Positions 8,859-14,660 of a stretch of 27,562 nucleotides of DNA are shown piece by piece. The position numbers were made by a program, and so were the translations under genes. How positions within the stretch are numbered: position 1 is the first letter of the stretch; the number at the start of each line of letters is the position of its first letter. Under the pieces are notes generated by a model. That model had not been told where the DNA came from and did no database searches. It saw nothing but the letters and a program-made list of their open reading frames with translations. Source of the DNA: a virus; the IMG/VR virus record IMGVR_UViG_3300030329_001308, positions 1 through 27,562 of that record; one strand, 5' to 3'.

Positions 8859-9073
8859 TGCCTGAAAAAGATGATTTAAAATATATGCTAATACAGATTT
8901 CCAAAGATTGTGAGTTCATTAAAGAAAAAGTAGAACGCATTGAGGAATTTAGTTTCCATTTAAATAAAAGACTTATTTCCGTAGAAAAGACGCATTCCTA
9001 TATTAAGGGTGGCTTTTATGTCTTTATAGCGACATCTAGCATAATACTAGCCTTATCCACTATTATTAAGTAG
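8858..9073 (+). CDS. small coiled-coil protein with C-terminal membrane segment
   Basis: This 71-residue protein has an N-terminal charged helix (residues about 1-47, with a heptad-like pattern in LIQISKDCEFIKEKVERIEEF) and one strong membrane helix near residues 51-69 (GGFYVFIATSSIILALSTII). This layout matches XhlA-type phage lysis accessory proteins, but the lysozyme and another holin-like gene lie far away at 22.7-23.4 kb. It could be a holin partner, a spanin-like factor or an infection-exclusion protein. The start overlaps the previous stop (TAATG). Confidence 0.6.
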   Translation: MPEKDDLKYMLIQISKDCEFIKEKVERIEEFSFHLNKRLISVEKTHSYIKGGFYVFIATSSIILALSTIIK

Positions 9074-9175
9074 AGCCACCCTACCTACCCCTCTATAAAT
9101 TAAAAAAAAATAAATTATTGTTGATTCATATTATATTTTATGTTTATATTATATAAACTAATTATGGAGAAATAA
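9074..9175 (+). promoter_or_regulatory. intergenic region with possible promoter for the early cluster
   Basis: These 102 bases separate the tail operon from the small early genes. After a C-rich stretch (9077-9092) comes a very AT-rich segment. TTGATT at 9121-9126 and TATATT at 9145-9150 are 18 bases apart, a plausible sigma-70-like pair. The A9-TAAATTATTG segment at about 9103-9120 weakly resembles the 23-bp repeat found at 15377 and 20350. GGAGA at 9166-9170 is the ribosome binding site for the gene at 9176. AT-rich sequence makes chance promoters common. Confidence 0.4.
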
Positions 9176-9382
9176 ATGTTAGAAATATTAATATCAAATT
9201 CAAAAGATAGAAAATGGGTTTTAAAAGAAGTTGAAGAATTACAAGAATGTGGTTTAGAAACTTATGGAGATTTCGTAGGATATTGGAAAAATCATTTTTG
9301 TAAAAATCAATATCCACCTGCAAAATTTAAAGAATTTTGTATAAATTTTTTAGCAACTATTGAAAATGAATTAACATATTAA
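9176..9382 (+). CDS. small hypothetical early protein
   Basis: This 68-residue acidic, helical protein (RKWVLKEVEELQECGLETYG, then FKEFCINFLATIENEL) contains two Trp and three Cys that do not form a zinc motif. It is the first gene after the intergenic region and has a GGAGAAATAA leader, a close variant of the GGAGAAACAA leader used by later small genes. I do not recognise a family. Position suggests an early gene that could act on the host or on early regulation. Confidence 0.6.
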   Translation: MLEILISNSKDRKWVLKEVEELQECGLETYGDFVGYWKNHFCKNQYPPAKFKEFCINFLATIENELTY

Positions 9383-9400
9383 TTAACTAGGAGAAACAAA

Positions 9401-9514
9401 ATGAATTTACTGAAACAATTTCTAAAAGAGATTCGCAAAGATTGGGAAATCAAAGTTTTAGGCAAACAGCCACGAGATAAAAAAGGTAGGTTTGTTAAAA
9501 GGAGAAACAAATGA
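9401..9514 (+). CDS. very small basic protein
   Basis: This 37-residue protein starts MNLLKQFLKEIRKDWE and ends in a basic KGRFVKRRNK tail. It has the exact GGAGAAACAA leader at 9390-9399 and a start at 9401. Its last codons include the leader of the next gene, and its TGA overlaps that gene's ATG (ATGA at 9511), so translational coupling is likely. The short GxFVKRRNK end is typical of small basic phage proteins. Function is unknown. Confidence 0.55.
   Translation: MNLLKQFLKEIRKDWEIKVLGKQPRDKKGRFVKRRNK
9501..9510 (+). promoter_or_regulatory. GGAGAAACAA start leader (representative of a repeated family)
   Basis: The same ten bases precede starts at 9401 (one extra A), 9511, 9659, 9780 (GTG), 10757 and 13497. 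Near variants precede 9176 (GGAGAAATAA) and 12672 (GGAGAATAA). This exceeds the Shine-Dalgarno match alone, which needs only GGAG, and I found it only in the early module. Confidence 0.6.
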
Positions 9515-9618
9515 TAGAAGAAAGCGTTTTAGGGCATATTTTAGTGTTTCTAGCCATTATTATTACTTTTGTGGTATATGAGTTGGTCAGGGAATATTTA
9601 AAGGGAAATTGGGGATAA
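9511..9618 (+). CDS. tiny single-pass membrane protein
   Basis: This 35-residue protein has a short acidic start (MIEESV), one membrane helix at about residues 8-24 (GHILVFLAIIITFVVYE) and a charged end. It starts at the ATGA overlap with the preceding gene, after the GGAGAAACAA leader. It is one of several tiny membrane proteins in this module. Such proteins may modify the host envelope or block superinfection, but no function can be assigned from sequence. Confidence 0.55.
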   Translation: MIEESVLGHILVFLAIIITFVVYELVREYLKGNWG

Positions 9619-9625
9619 AAGAAAA

Positions 9626-9679
9626 AACCCTACAAGGTGGATATGTTTGGAGAAACAAATGACAACTAGAAGTAGGGTT
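9626..9679 (+). repeat. 8-bp inverted repeat enclosing a ribosome binding site
   Basis: AACCCTAC (9626-9633) is exactly complementary to GTAGGGTT (9672-9679). The 38-base loop holds the GGAGAAACAA leader and the ATG at 9659. If folded in RNA it would present or shield the start of the 23-residue gene, or serve as a processing or termination structure. GC-rich 8-bp matches at this distance are uncommon in such AT-rich DNA, but chance is possible. Confidence 0.45.
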
Positions 9680-9730
9680 AATTCTAATAAGAGTATTATT
9701 TATAATATAAAATATTTTTTATTTAATTAA
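9659..9730 (+). CDS. mini-gene of 23 codons (doubtful)
   Basis: ATG at 9659 follows the perfect GGAGAAACAA leader and opens a 23-codon frame (MTTRSRVNSNKSIIYN start, aromatic end) that stops at TAA 9728-9730. The leader supports translation, but the product is so small that it may be a leader peptide or an eroded gene. A TTAATT/TATAAT pair 17 bases apart (9678-9683 and 9701-9706) overlaps it and could be a promoter for the annealing protein gene at 9780. Confidence 0.35.
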   Translation: MTTRSRVNSNKSIIYNIKYFLFN

Positions 9731-9779
9731 AAAGATTTAAATTCGGTTTACATTTTCAAAACAAAAAAAGGAGAAACAA

Positions 9780-10331
9780 GTGAGTATCAAGATACACGGA
9801 AAGGACTATGTCCTAGTAAATGAGAGAGTTCAAGAGTTCCATAAGTTATATCCAAATGGTTCAATCAGAACTGATTTAATAGAGTTCACAGATAGATTCA
9901 TAATCAAAGCAGAAGTATGTCCAGATGTTGCAGATAGAATGAGAATATTCACAGGATATGCTTATGAAATGGTAGGATCATCACAAATAAATAAAACATC
10001 AGCACTTGAAAATTGTGAAACAAGTGCAGTAGGCAGAGCATTGGGAATGTTAGGGATTGGAATTGATGGATCTATTGCAAGTGCAGATGAAGTTCAAAAT
10101 GCAGTACATCAGGAACAAGCACATAATGTTACTGAACAACAAAAAGATAAATATCAGGAATTGTTAAAGCATAAGTGTTTTGAGGGCAAGAAGAAAAAGA
10201 CTAATGAATGGTGGACACAAATATATGATTCACCAAATCCAAAGATTGCTGCTGAAAAAGCATTAAAAACAATGCAACAAGCAATAGAATTATTTAAGAA
10301 TCCAAAAATAGAAAAACAAGAGGAGAAGTAA
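9780..10331 (+). CDS. putative single-strand annealing/recombination protein (ERF/Rad52-like, tentative)
   Basis: This 183-residue protein starts at GTG 9780 after the GGAGAAACAA leader. It has a beta-rich N-terminal half (SIRTDLIEFTDRFIIKAEVC, then FTGYAYEMVGSS) followed by the motif TSALENCETSAVGRALG at residues 73-89 and SIASADEV at 98-105. This ENxETSAxGRAL signature is widespread in phage proteins placed beside SSBs and annotated as annealing or recombination factors. The Lys-rich C-terminal third looks flexible. The next gene encodes a SpoVG/SSB-like protein two bases away and RusA lies downstream, which supports a DNA annealing role. The family name is given from memory of the motif and not tested by profile search. 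Confidence 0.6.
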   Translation: MSIKIHGKDYVLVNERVQEFHKLYPNGSIRTDLIEFTDRFIIKAEVCPDVADRMRIFTGYAYEMVGSSQINKTSALENCETSAVGRALGMLGIGIDGSIASADEVQNAVHQEQAHNVTEQQKDKYQELLKHKCFEGKKKKTNEWWTQIYDSPNPKIAAEKALKTMQQAIELFKNPKIEKQEEK

Positions 10332-10332
10332 T

Positions 10333-10659
10333 ATGGAATATAAAATAGATAGAATGAAAAAAGGTAATTGGGGTAAAATAGTAGCATTTTTTGACCTTAA
10401 ATTTGTAGGAATGACATCACATTTTGATATGACTATAAAAGGGTTTAAGTTGGTTGAAGGTGTTAATGGTAAATTTGTTAGTATGCCAAGTCAAAAAGGT
10501 GATGATGGTGAATATCACGATACAACTTGGGTTGATAAAGATACTAGAAATATCCTGAATAATCTTGCTATAAAAGCATTTGAATCAGATGGTGAAGAAA
10601 TAGAAGAAAAACCTATTGAGGAATTAATTGCTGCTGCAAAAGATGATCTACCTTTTTAA
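10333..10659 (+). CDS. SpoVG-family protein with SSB-like acidic tail
   Basis: This 108-residue protein matches the SpoVG pattern: a strand with AFFDLKFVG, then TIKGFKLVEGVNGKFVSMPS and a DGEYHDTTWV segment, followed by a helix (NILNNLAIKAFES). SpoVG proteins bind nucleic acid. The end is acidic and finishes DDLPF, the same kind of tip that bacterial SSB proteins use to recruit partners. It starts after GAGGAGAAG and follows the annealing protein by one base. Together these suggest the phage's single-strand DNA-binding protein. The SpoVG assignment is strong by motif; the SSB role is inference. Confidence 0.72.
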   Translation: MEYKIDRMKKGNWGKIVAFFDLKFVGMTSHFDMTIKGFKLVEGVNGKFVSMPSQKGDDGEYHDTTWVDKDTRNILNNLAIKAFESDGEEIEEKPIEELIAAAKDDLPF

Positions 10660-10670
10660 TTGCTAACGAT

Positions 10671-10740
10671 ATGCAGGGTTCTATTGTCGGGGGATTGCAT
10701 AGTGCTTGTGAATATACACTATCCAGATAGTTCCCTGCAT
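10671..10740 (+). ncRNA. structured intergenic element (candidate RNA or attenuator)
   Basis: ATGCAGGG (10671-10678) pairs perfectly with CCCTGCAT (10733-10740). Inside, after a TT/TT internal loop, CTATT (10681-10685) pairs with GATAG (10726-10730) using one GT pair, and an inner ATAGTG (10699-10704) pairs with CACTAT (10717-10722). The 70-base block is much richer in G+C than its surroundings and has no open frame. It lies between the SSB-like gene and the next gene. No T tract follows, so a simple terminator is not favoured. Strand assumed from the flanking genes. Confidence 0.55.
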
Positions 10741-10756
10741 TAATATGGAGAAACAA

Positions 10757-11173
10757 ATGAGAGAAACAACTTTTATTACAGAATTAAATTATAAACAAGT
10801 AGATATATTATCAAAAGATGAATCATTATTTATGGTTGATGGTGAAGAACATACATATTTTAATGTTAAGATTCATTGGGGATTAAAATTTTCTGAAAGT
10901 TATTCAGATATAGACATTACACCATTTATTGATAGAATTGAAGTTACAAGTGGAGATGGTGTTACAGATAATGGTATAATCATTGTAAAACACGATTTTG
11001 TTAATATAGCATTTTCTGCACCAGGAGATTGGAATACAAATGATTGGAAGTGTAAAACCAATTTTTTACGAGATGATGATAGAATAGGATATAGATGGCA
11101 CGTTACTATTAAGCCTAAATTTGTAGCAGTAGATATAGATAAAAAAATTGTGGAGGTATTATTTAATGCATAA
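10757..11173 (+). CDS. hypothetical early protein
   Basis: This 138-residue protein begins at ATG 10757, placed six bases after GGAG (10747-10750) in the repeated leader. An in-frame ATG at 10745 lies before the leader and is unlikely to be used. The protein is beta-rich and acidic in the middle (FSESYSDIDITPFIDRIEV, GIIIVKHDFVNIAFSAPGDW) and ends with strands (WHVTIKPKFVAVDIDKKIVEVLF). No known motif was recognised. Its position between the SSB-like gene and a small HTH gene places it in the DNA-metabolism module. Confidence 0.6.
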   Translation: MRETTFITELNYKQVDILSKDESLFMVDGEEHTYFNVKIHWGLKFSESYSDIDITPFIDRIEVTSGDGVTDNGIIIVKHDFVNIAFSAPGDWNTNDWKCKTNFLRDDDRIGYRWHVTIKPKFVAVDIDKKIVEVLFNA

Positions 11174-11330
11174 GGAATTATTAATTAAAAAATTAGCAAA
11201 GCACGAGAGAAGCCAGAGTTGGTTATCTAGGAAATTAAATATATCACCAATGGCAGTATGTAAATGGTGTAATGGTTTAATGCCTATTCCAGATAAAAGG
11301 GCAAAACAGATTGAAAGGTGGTTACCATAA
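11166..11330 (+). CDS. small Cro/CI-type helix-turn-helix protein
   Basis: This 54-residue protein consists almost entirely of an HTH domain: a first helix (ELLIKKLAKHE), then QSWLSRKLNISPMAVCKWCNG at about residues 17-37, in which the turn (NIS) and the recognition helix (PMAVCKWCNG) are clear, and a last helix with KRAKQIERWL. GGAGG at 11152-11156 and ATG at 11166 define the start; an in-frame TTG at 11148 lies before this site. It overlaps the previous gene by eight bases and its stop overlaps the start of the initiator gene. It may be a transcription regulator or may help origin recognition next door. Confidence 0.7.
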   Translation: MHKELLIKKLAKHERSQSWLSRKLNISPMAVCKWCNGLMPIPDKRAKQIERWLP

Positions 11331-12094
11331 TGGAAGGTTGGATTTCATTACATAGGAAAATATTAGAGAATCCTATATTGAATCGCAGTAGGGTATATTC
11401 CAATTTTGAGGCCTGGATATGGTTATTACTCAAAGCAAATCATAAAGATAATAAATTTATGCTTGGATCTGAATTAATTAAGGTTAAAAAAGGCAGTATG
11501 ATTACATCACAAAAGAAGTTATGCAGACAGTTTAGATGGGGTAATTCCAAATTAAGAAGTTTTCTAAAAGTTTTACAAAAAGATAAAATGATATTGCTGA
11601 AAACTAACACACAATCAACGCACATAACTATATGTAATTATGATACTTACCAAGAAAACCAAATTGCAGATAAACTGCAAACAAATCGCAAACAAACTGC
11701 GAACAAACTGCGAACAAATACAAACAATAATGTAAATAATGATAATAATGTAAATAAAATAAAAACATTAAAGATTGAGTTTATATTGAATAATAAAAAA
11801 TATTTAGATAAATATGGATTAAAGTTATTAAAAGCATTTGTTGATTATTGGTCTGAAAAAAGTGCTAATAGCAAAAAAATGAGATGGCAAAAAGAAAAAG
11901 CATTTGATATTGATAAGAGATTAAATACTTGGTCAAAGAATGATTTTGATGGATATTATAGAGAACATAAGCAGGATTTAATAAATAAAGAACAAGATGA
12001 ATATCTGCAAAAAGCAAAAGAAAATGCATATAGACCTGATGATCAAAGAAAAATGACAATGGATTATATTAAAGGAATAGGCAAAAAAGTATGA
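11330..12094 (+). CDS. replication initiator-like protein (winged helix, DnaD/O-like)
   Basis: This 254-residue protein opens with GWISLHRKILENPI and continues with FEAWIWLLLKANHKD, KKGSMITSQKKLCRQF and SKLRSFLKVLQKDKMI. These are hallmarks of the winged-helix N-domain of phage replisome organisers. A Gln/Thr/Asn-rich linker (residues about 112-142) is encoded by an 11-bp repeat array and an AT-rich stretch. The C-terminal part is helical (FILNNKKYLDKYGLKLLKAF, then WQKEKAFDIDKRLNTW), like a DnaD/DnaT-type partner-binding domain. It likely binds its own gene to start replication and load a host helicase. The start is ATG 11330 overlapping the previous TAA; an upstream in-frame GTG at 11318 is less likely. 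Confidence 0.75.
   Translation: MEGWISLHRKILENPILNRSRVYSNFEAWIWLLLKANHKDNKFMLGSELIKVKKGSMITSQKKLCRQFRWGNSKLRSFLKVLQKDKMILLKTNTQSTHITICNYDTYQENQIADKLQTNRKQTANKLRTNTNNNVNNDNNVNKIKTLKIEFILNNKKYLDKYGLKLLKAFVDYWSEKSANSKKMRWQKEKAFDIDKRLNTWSKNDFDGYYREHKQDLINKEQDEYLQKAKENAYRPDDQRKMTMDYIKGIGKKV
11661..11725 (+). repeat. tandem 11-bp repeats within the initiator gene (candidate origin iterons)
   Basis: Five consecutive 11-base units run from 11661 to 11715: AAATTGCAGAT, AAACTGCAAAC, AAATCGCAAAC, AAACTGCGAAC and AAACTGCGAAC, with a degenerate 10-base unit AAATACAAAC to 11725. The period is not a multiple of three although the array is coding, so it is the DNA that is conserved. It is followed by about 40 bases of nearly pure A/T (11726-11765). 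Repeats plus an AT-rich unwinding region inside an initiator gene is the lambda O type of origin. Confidence 0.65.
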
Positions 12095-12663
12095 AAAGAT
12101 TAAAGGTAAATCCAAAAATTGAATTGAAGGAATATTGTTGGAAATTAGTAAATACAATTGATTTAGGTCAAAGGTCTAAATATAATGGAACGCCAGAGCA
12201 ACAATACGCAGGAATGATTGGTGAATGTGTTGTTAGAGAAATGTTTGGCTTTGGTTGGGTTGATGGCAAATCTGGGTATGATGGTGGTTTTGATATTCAA
12301 TATAATGGCAAGAAATATGATGTAAAAACAATGTCCAGAACAACTGATGTTAAAGACTATTATACTAATAATATTTTGAAATGTCAAATGAAGTATAATG
12401 TTGATGGATATATATTTTGCAGTATGAACACCAAAAAAAATGAATTGACAGTTTGTGGTTGGATTAAAAAAGAAGATGCCATAAAACATAGAAAATTGAA
12501 TCCAAAAGGTATGATTATGCAACAAGGTAAGGGCAAAGGTGAGCCATTAGATGCAGATTGGTATGAAATAGATAATCAATATTTAAATTTTGTTAATAGT
12601 GTAGTAGATATGAAAATGCAGATGATAAGCAGGTGGGATAAAAATAGTCCATTTTATGAATAG
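12091..12663 (+). CDS. putative PD-(D/E)XK nuclease
   Basis: This 190-residue protein overlaps the initiator gene (ATGA). The motif series fits a PD-(D/E)XK nuclease core: E45 in GMIGECVVREMFG, D68 in DGGFDIQYNG, and D77-V-K79 in KYDVKTMSR, with a following strand (GYIFCSMN) and a WIKK segment. Such proteins include Hjc-type resolvases, recombination nucleases and restriction-like enzymes. The C-terminal part ends WDKNSPFYE. Its place next to the initiator suggests DNA repair, recombination or host DNA breakdown. Specificity cannot be judged from sequence alone. Confidence 0.62.
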   Translation: MKRLKVNPKIELKEYCWKLVNTIDLGQRSKYNGTPEQQYAGMIGECVVREMFGFGWVDGKSGYDGGFDIQYNGKKYDVKTMSRTTDVKDYYTNNILKCQMKYNVDGYIFCSMNTKKNELTVCGWIKKEDAIKHRKLNPKGMIMQQGKGKGEPLDADWYEIDNQYLNFVNSVVDMKMQMISRWDKNSPFYE

Positions 12664-12671
12664 GAGAATAA

Positions 12672-12851
12672 ATGAAACCAAAACCAATTAATACATTAGA
12701 CACAACATTACAATCAAAAAAAGTATCTATTGAAACGCCAATAGGCAAATTAGAATCAGATTCAGGAAATCATTTTGTAGATATTATATCAGTAGTAGGT
12801 GTTATTGCAGTATTATACATAGGCAAAAAATTAGTAGATAAATGTCTATAA
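12672..12851 (+). CDS. small membrane-anchored protein
   Basis: This 59-residue protein has a polar N-terminal part (MKPKPINTLDTTLQSKKVS) and one membrane helix at about residues 37-52 (IISVVGVIAVLYIG) followed by a basic end. It starts after GGAGAATAA, a variant of the repeated leader, and its end overlaps the start of the Mom-like gene by ten bases. Function is unknown; it may be an envelope-acting early protein. Confidence 0.58.
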   Translation: MKPKPINTLDTTLQSKKVSIETPIGKLESDSGNHFVDIISVVGVIAVLYIGKKLVDKCL

Positions 12852-13483
12852 AAGATAAATATTATGTAGAATCTATTGATTCAAGAGAAACTTATGATTG
12901 GTTATTGAATAAGCATTATGCTAAAAGAATACCATCTATATCTTATGCTTTTGGATTATTAAAAGATAGAGAATTATTAGGTATTTGCACTTTTGGTAGT
13001 CCTGCATCACCAAACTTATGTACAGGTGTTTGTGGCAAAATATATAAATCACGAGTTATTGAATTAAATAGACTTTGTGTGAATGATATTGCAGTAAATA
13101 ATATTACATCATATTTTTTAGGTTGTTGTTTGAAATTGATACCTAAACCAAGAATAGTTGTCAGTTATGCAGATAAAGCACAAAACCATAATGGCTATAT
13201 TTATCAGGCAACAAATTGGATATATACAGGATTTACACAAGAGAGAACAGATATTGGTTCAGATGATAATACACATAGTAGGCATTATGATAAAAATATT
13301 GATTATAAGAAGAATAGAAAATTTAGAAGCAGTAAACACAGATATATAATGTTTTTAGGCAACAAGACACAAAAAAAGAATATGTTAAAAAATTTAAAAT
13401 ATGAGATAAAGCCATATCCAAAAGGTGAAAATAAAAGATATGATGCAAGTTATAAGCCTATAACACAGATGAAATTATTTTAA
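12842..13483 (+). CDS. Mom-like DNA modification protein (GNAT-type fold)
   Basis: This 213-residue protein matches the pattern of the Mom family. It has KHYAKRIPSISYAFGLLKD (about residues 24-42), LLGICTFGSPASPNLC (45-60), VIELNRLCVND (72-82), KPRIVVSYADKAQNHNGYIY (102-121) and ATNWIYTGF. Phage Mu Mom converts adenine in DNA to a carbamoylmethyl form and so blocks restriction enzymes. This gene could protect the phage genome in the same way. The basic C-terminal third (SKHRYIMFLGNKTQKK) probably contacts DNA. A C5 methyltransferase and a zinc protein follow closely, so this is a DNA-modification block. The chemistry here is inferred from the family, not shown. Confidence 0.8.
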   Translation: MSIKDKYYVESIDSRETYDWLLNKHYAKRIPSISYAFGLLKDRELLGICTFGSPASPNLCTGVCGKIYKSRVIELNRLCVNDIAVNNITSYFLGCCLKLIPKPRIVVSYADKAQNHNGYIYQATNWIYTGFTQERTDIGSDDNTHSRHYDKNIDYKKNRKFRSSKHRYIMFLGNKTQKKNMLKNLKYEIKPYPKGENKRYDASYKPITQMKLF

Positions 13484-13496
13484 AAAGGAGAAACAA

Positions 13497-13658
13497 ATGA
13501 CAGATTCATTAATAGAGTTGCTTTATTTTGCAAATGAAGTGATGTCAATTATAGTAAAGGTGGGTATTGTAGTATTATTATGGGTATTAGTGCCTAAATT
13601 GAGATTAAGGAATATGATAATGAAGGAATATATTGAGTTCCAGAGGAGTGTTAAATGA
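13497..13658 (+). CDS. small membrane protein
   Basis: This 53-residue protein has a hydrophobic segment at about residues 17-33 (SIIVKVGIVVLLWVLVP) and a basic C-terminal tail (KLRLRNMIMKEYIEF). It starts after an exact GGAGAAACAA leader and ends with an ATGA overlap into the zinc-protein gene. It is one of the cluster of short membrane proteins. No family is recognised. Confidence 0.58.
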   Translation: MTDSLIELLYFANEVMSIIVKVGIVVLLWVLVPKLRLRNMIMKEYIEFQRSVK

Positions 13659-13837
13659 ATATTCCAAATTGTCCTAAATGTATATCACCATTAAAGGTGG
13701 CAGAGTTCCTAGTATCAGAAGATGATGTAGAAGAAGGATTGGAGTGTACTAATCCATATTGCAAATTTACTGTATTAGAAATGCTTGGTGAGTTTTTGTT
13801 TGAAGATTATAATGATGAGATGTATGGAGATTTATGA
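13655..13837 (+). CDS. small zinc-ribbon-like protein
   Basis: This 60-residue acidic protein contains C6-P-K-C9 and C31-TNPY-C36, a CxxC...CxxxxC pattern that could bind one zinc. It lies between a membrane protein and the C5 methyltransferase with ATGA overlaps on both sides, so it is probably translated with them. It may act as a small regulator or a helper for the methyltransferase, but there is no direct evidence. Confidence 0.6.
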   Translation: MNIPNCPKCISPLKVAEFLVSEDDVEEGLECTNPYCKFTVLEMLGEFLFEDYNDEMYGDL

Positions 13838-14448
13838 AAGTATTAGAACTTTTTGCAGGATCTAGGTCATTCTCAAAGGTTGCAGAAGAAATGGGGTATG
13901 AAACATATACAAGTGATTTTAAAGCATTTGATAATATAGACCAAGTTTGTGATATATTTGATTTTGATGTAAGTAAGATTCCATTTAAGTCTGATATTAT
14001 TTGGGCATCACCACCTTGTACATATTTTAGTGTTTCATCAATAGGACACCATTGGAATAAAGACCATACACCAAAAACATTTCAAGCAGTACAGGGTGTT
14101 AAAATTGTGCAAAAAACATTAGATATAATTAAGGAATTGAATCCAAAATATTATTATATTGAAAACCCAAGAGGTAAATTAAGAAAATTGTCTGTTATTC
14201 AAGGTGTTCCAATTAGAAATACAGTATGTTATTGTAAGTATGGAGATAACAGAATGAAACCAACAGATATATGGACAAATGATATGTGTTGGATTCCAAG
14301 AGCAATGTGTCATAACGGAAACAGAAATTGTCATCACGAAATAGCACCAAGAGGTTCAAGGACAGGAACGCAAGGAATGAAAAATGCTTATGAAAAAAGC
14401 AAAGTTCCATCAGAATTATGTGAAGAAATATTGAAAGGGATAAAATGA
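13834..14448 (+). CDS. C5-cytosine DNA methyltransferase-like protein (compact)
   Basis: This 204-residue protein shows motif I (LELFAGSRSFSKVAEEMGYE, residues 4-23), acidic S-adenosylmethionine-binding residues near 28-43, the catalytic ASPPCTYFS (about 58-66, with C62) and ENP at 110-112 where ENV is usual. It is shorter than typical Dcm-type enzymes of 300-400 residues, and a separate target-recognition domain is not evident. The Cys/His-rich region from about 127 (NTVCYCKYGDNRMKPTD, then MCHNGNRNCHHEIAPRG) may bind metal or DNA. It could methylate cytosine to hide phage DNA from restriction; it could also be a reduced or altered enzyme. It overlaps genes on both sides. Confidence 0.75.
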   Translation: MKVLELFAGSRSFSKVAEEMGYETYTSDFKAFDNIDQVCDIFDFDVSKIPFKSDIIWASPPCTYFSVSSIGHHWNKDHTPKTFQAVQGVKIVQKTLDIIKELNPKYYYIENPRGKLRKLSVIQGVPIRNTVCYCKYGDNRMKPTDIWTNDMCWIPRAMCHNGNRNCHHEIAPRGSRTGTQGMKNAYEKSKVPSELCEEILKGIK

Positions 14449-14642
14449 TAATTAAATGGATAGTAGCATTAATATTAATTGGAGTATTTTTTATAGCAGG
14501 AGTATTGACTATATTGCTTGTAGATAGTATAAAATATATATTCTTTTTTGTATTTTCAGTAATTCTAGTATTTGCAACAATGTTCCTGATTAGAGATATT
14601 TTAAGATGGTTTTTTAGTTTATTTAATGGGAGAATAGATTAA
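14445..14642 (+). CDS. two-helix small membrane protein
   Basis: This 65-residue protein has two strong hydrophobic stretches (residues about 3-27 and 30-47) with a short polar link (VDSIK), then an amphipathic end (RDILRWFFSLFNGRID). It starts in an ATGA overlap with the methyltransferase gene. The double-hairpin shape resembles class II holins or envelope-modifying early proteins. A lysis role is doubtful since a lysozyme and a holin-like gene are elsewhere. Confidence 0.6.
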   Translation: MIIKWIVALILIGVFFIAGVLTILLVDSIKYIFFFVFSVILVFATMFLIRDILRWFFSLFNGRID

Positions 14643-14660
14643 TAATTGATTTTGACCATA

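Noticed and set aside
10671-10740. tRNA-like length and closing stem
   Set aside because: There is an acceptor-like stem but no T-arm GTTCRA sequence, no proper D-arm or anticodon arm, so it is not a tRNA.
10745-10756. Upstream ATG at 10745 as the start of the 138-residue protein
   Set aside because: It would place the GGAG leader inside the coding region; ATG 10757 has ideal spacing.
11674-11727. CRISPR-like array in the repeat region
   Set aside because: Units are only 11 bases and directly tandem with no spacers, so this is an iteron-type array.
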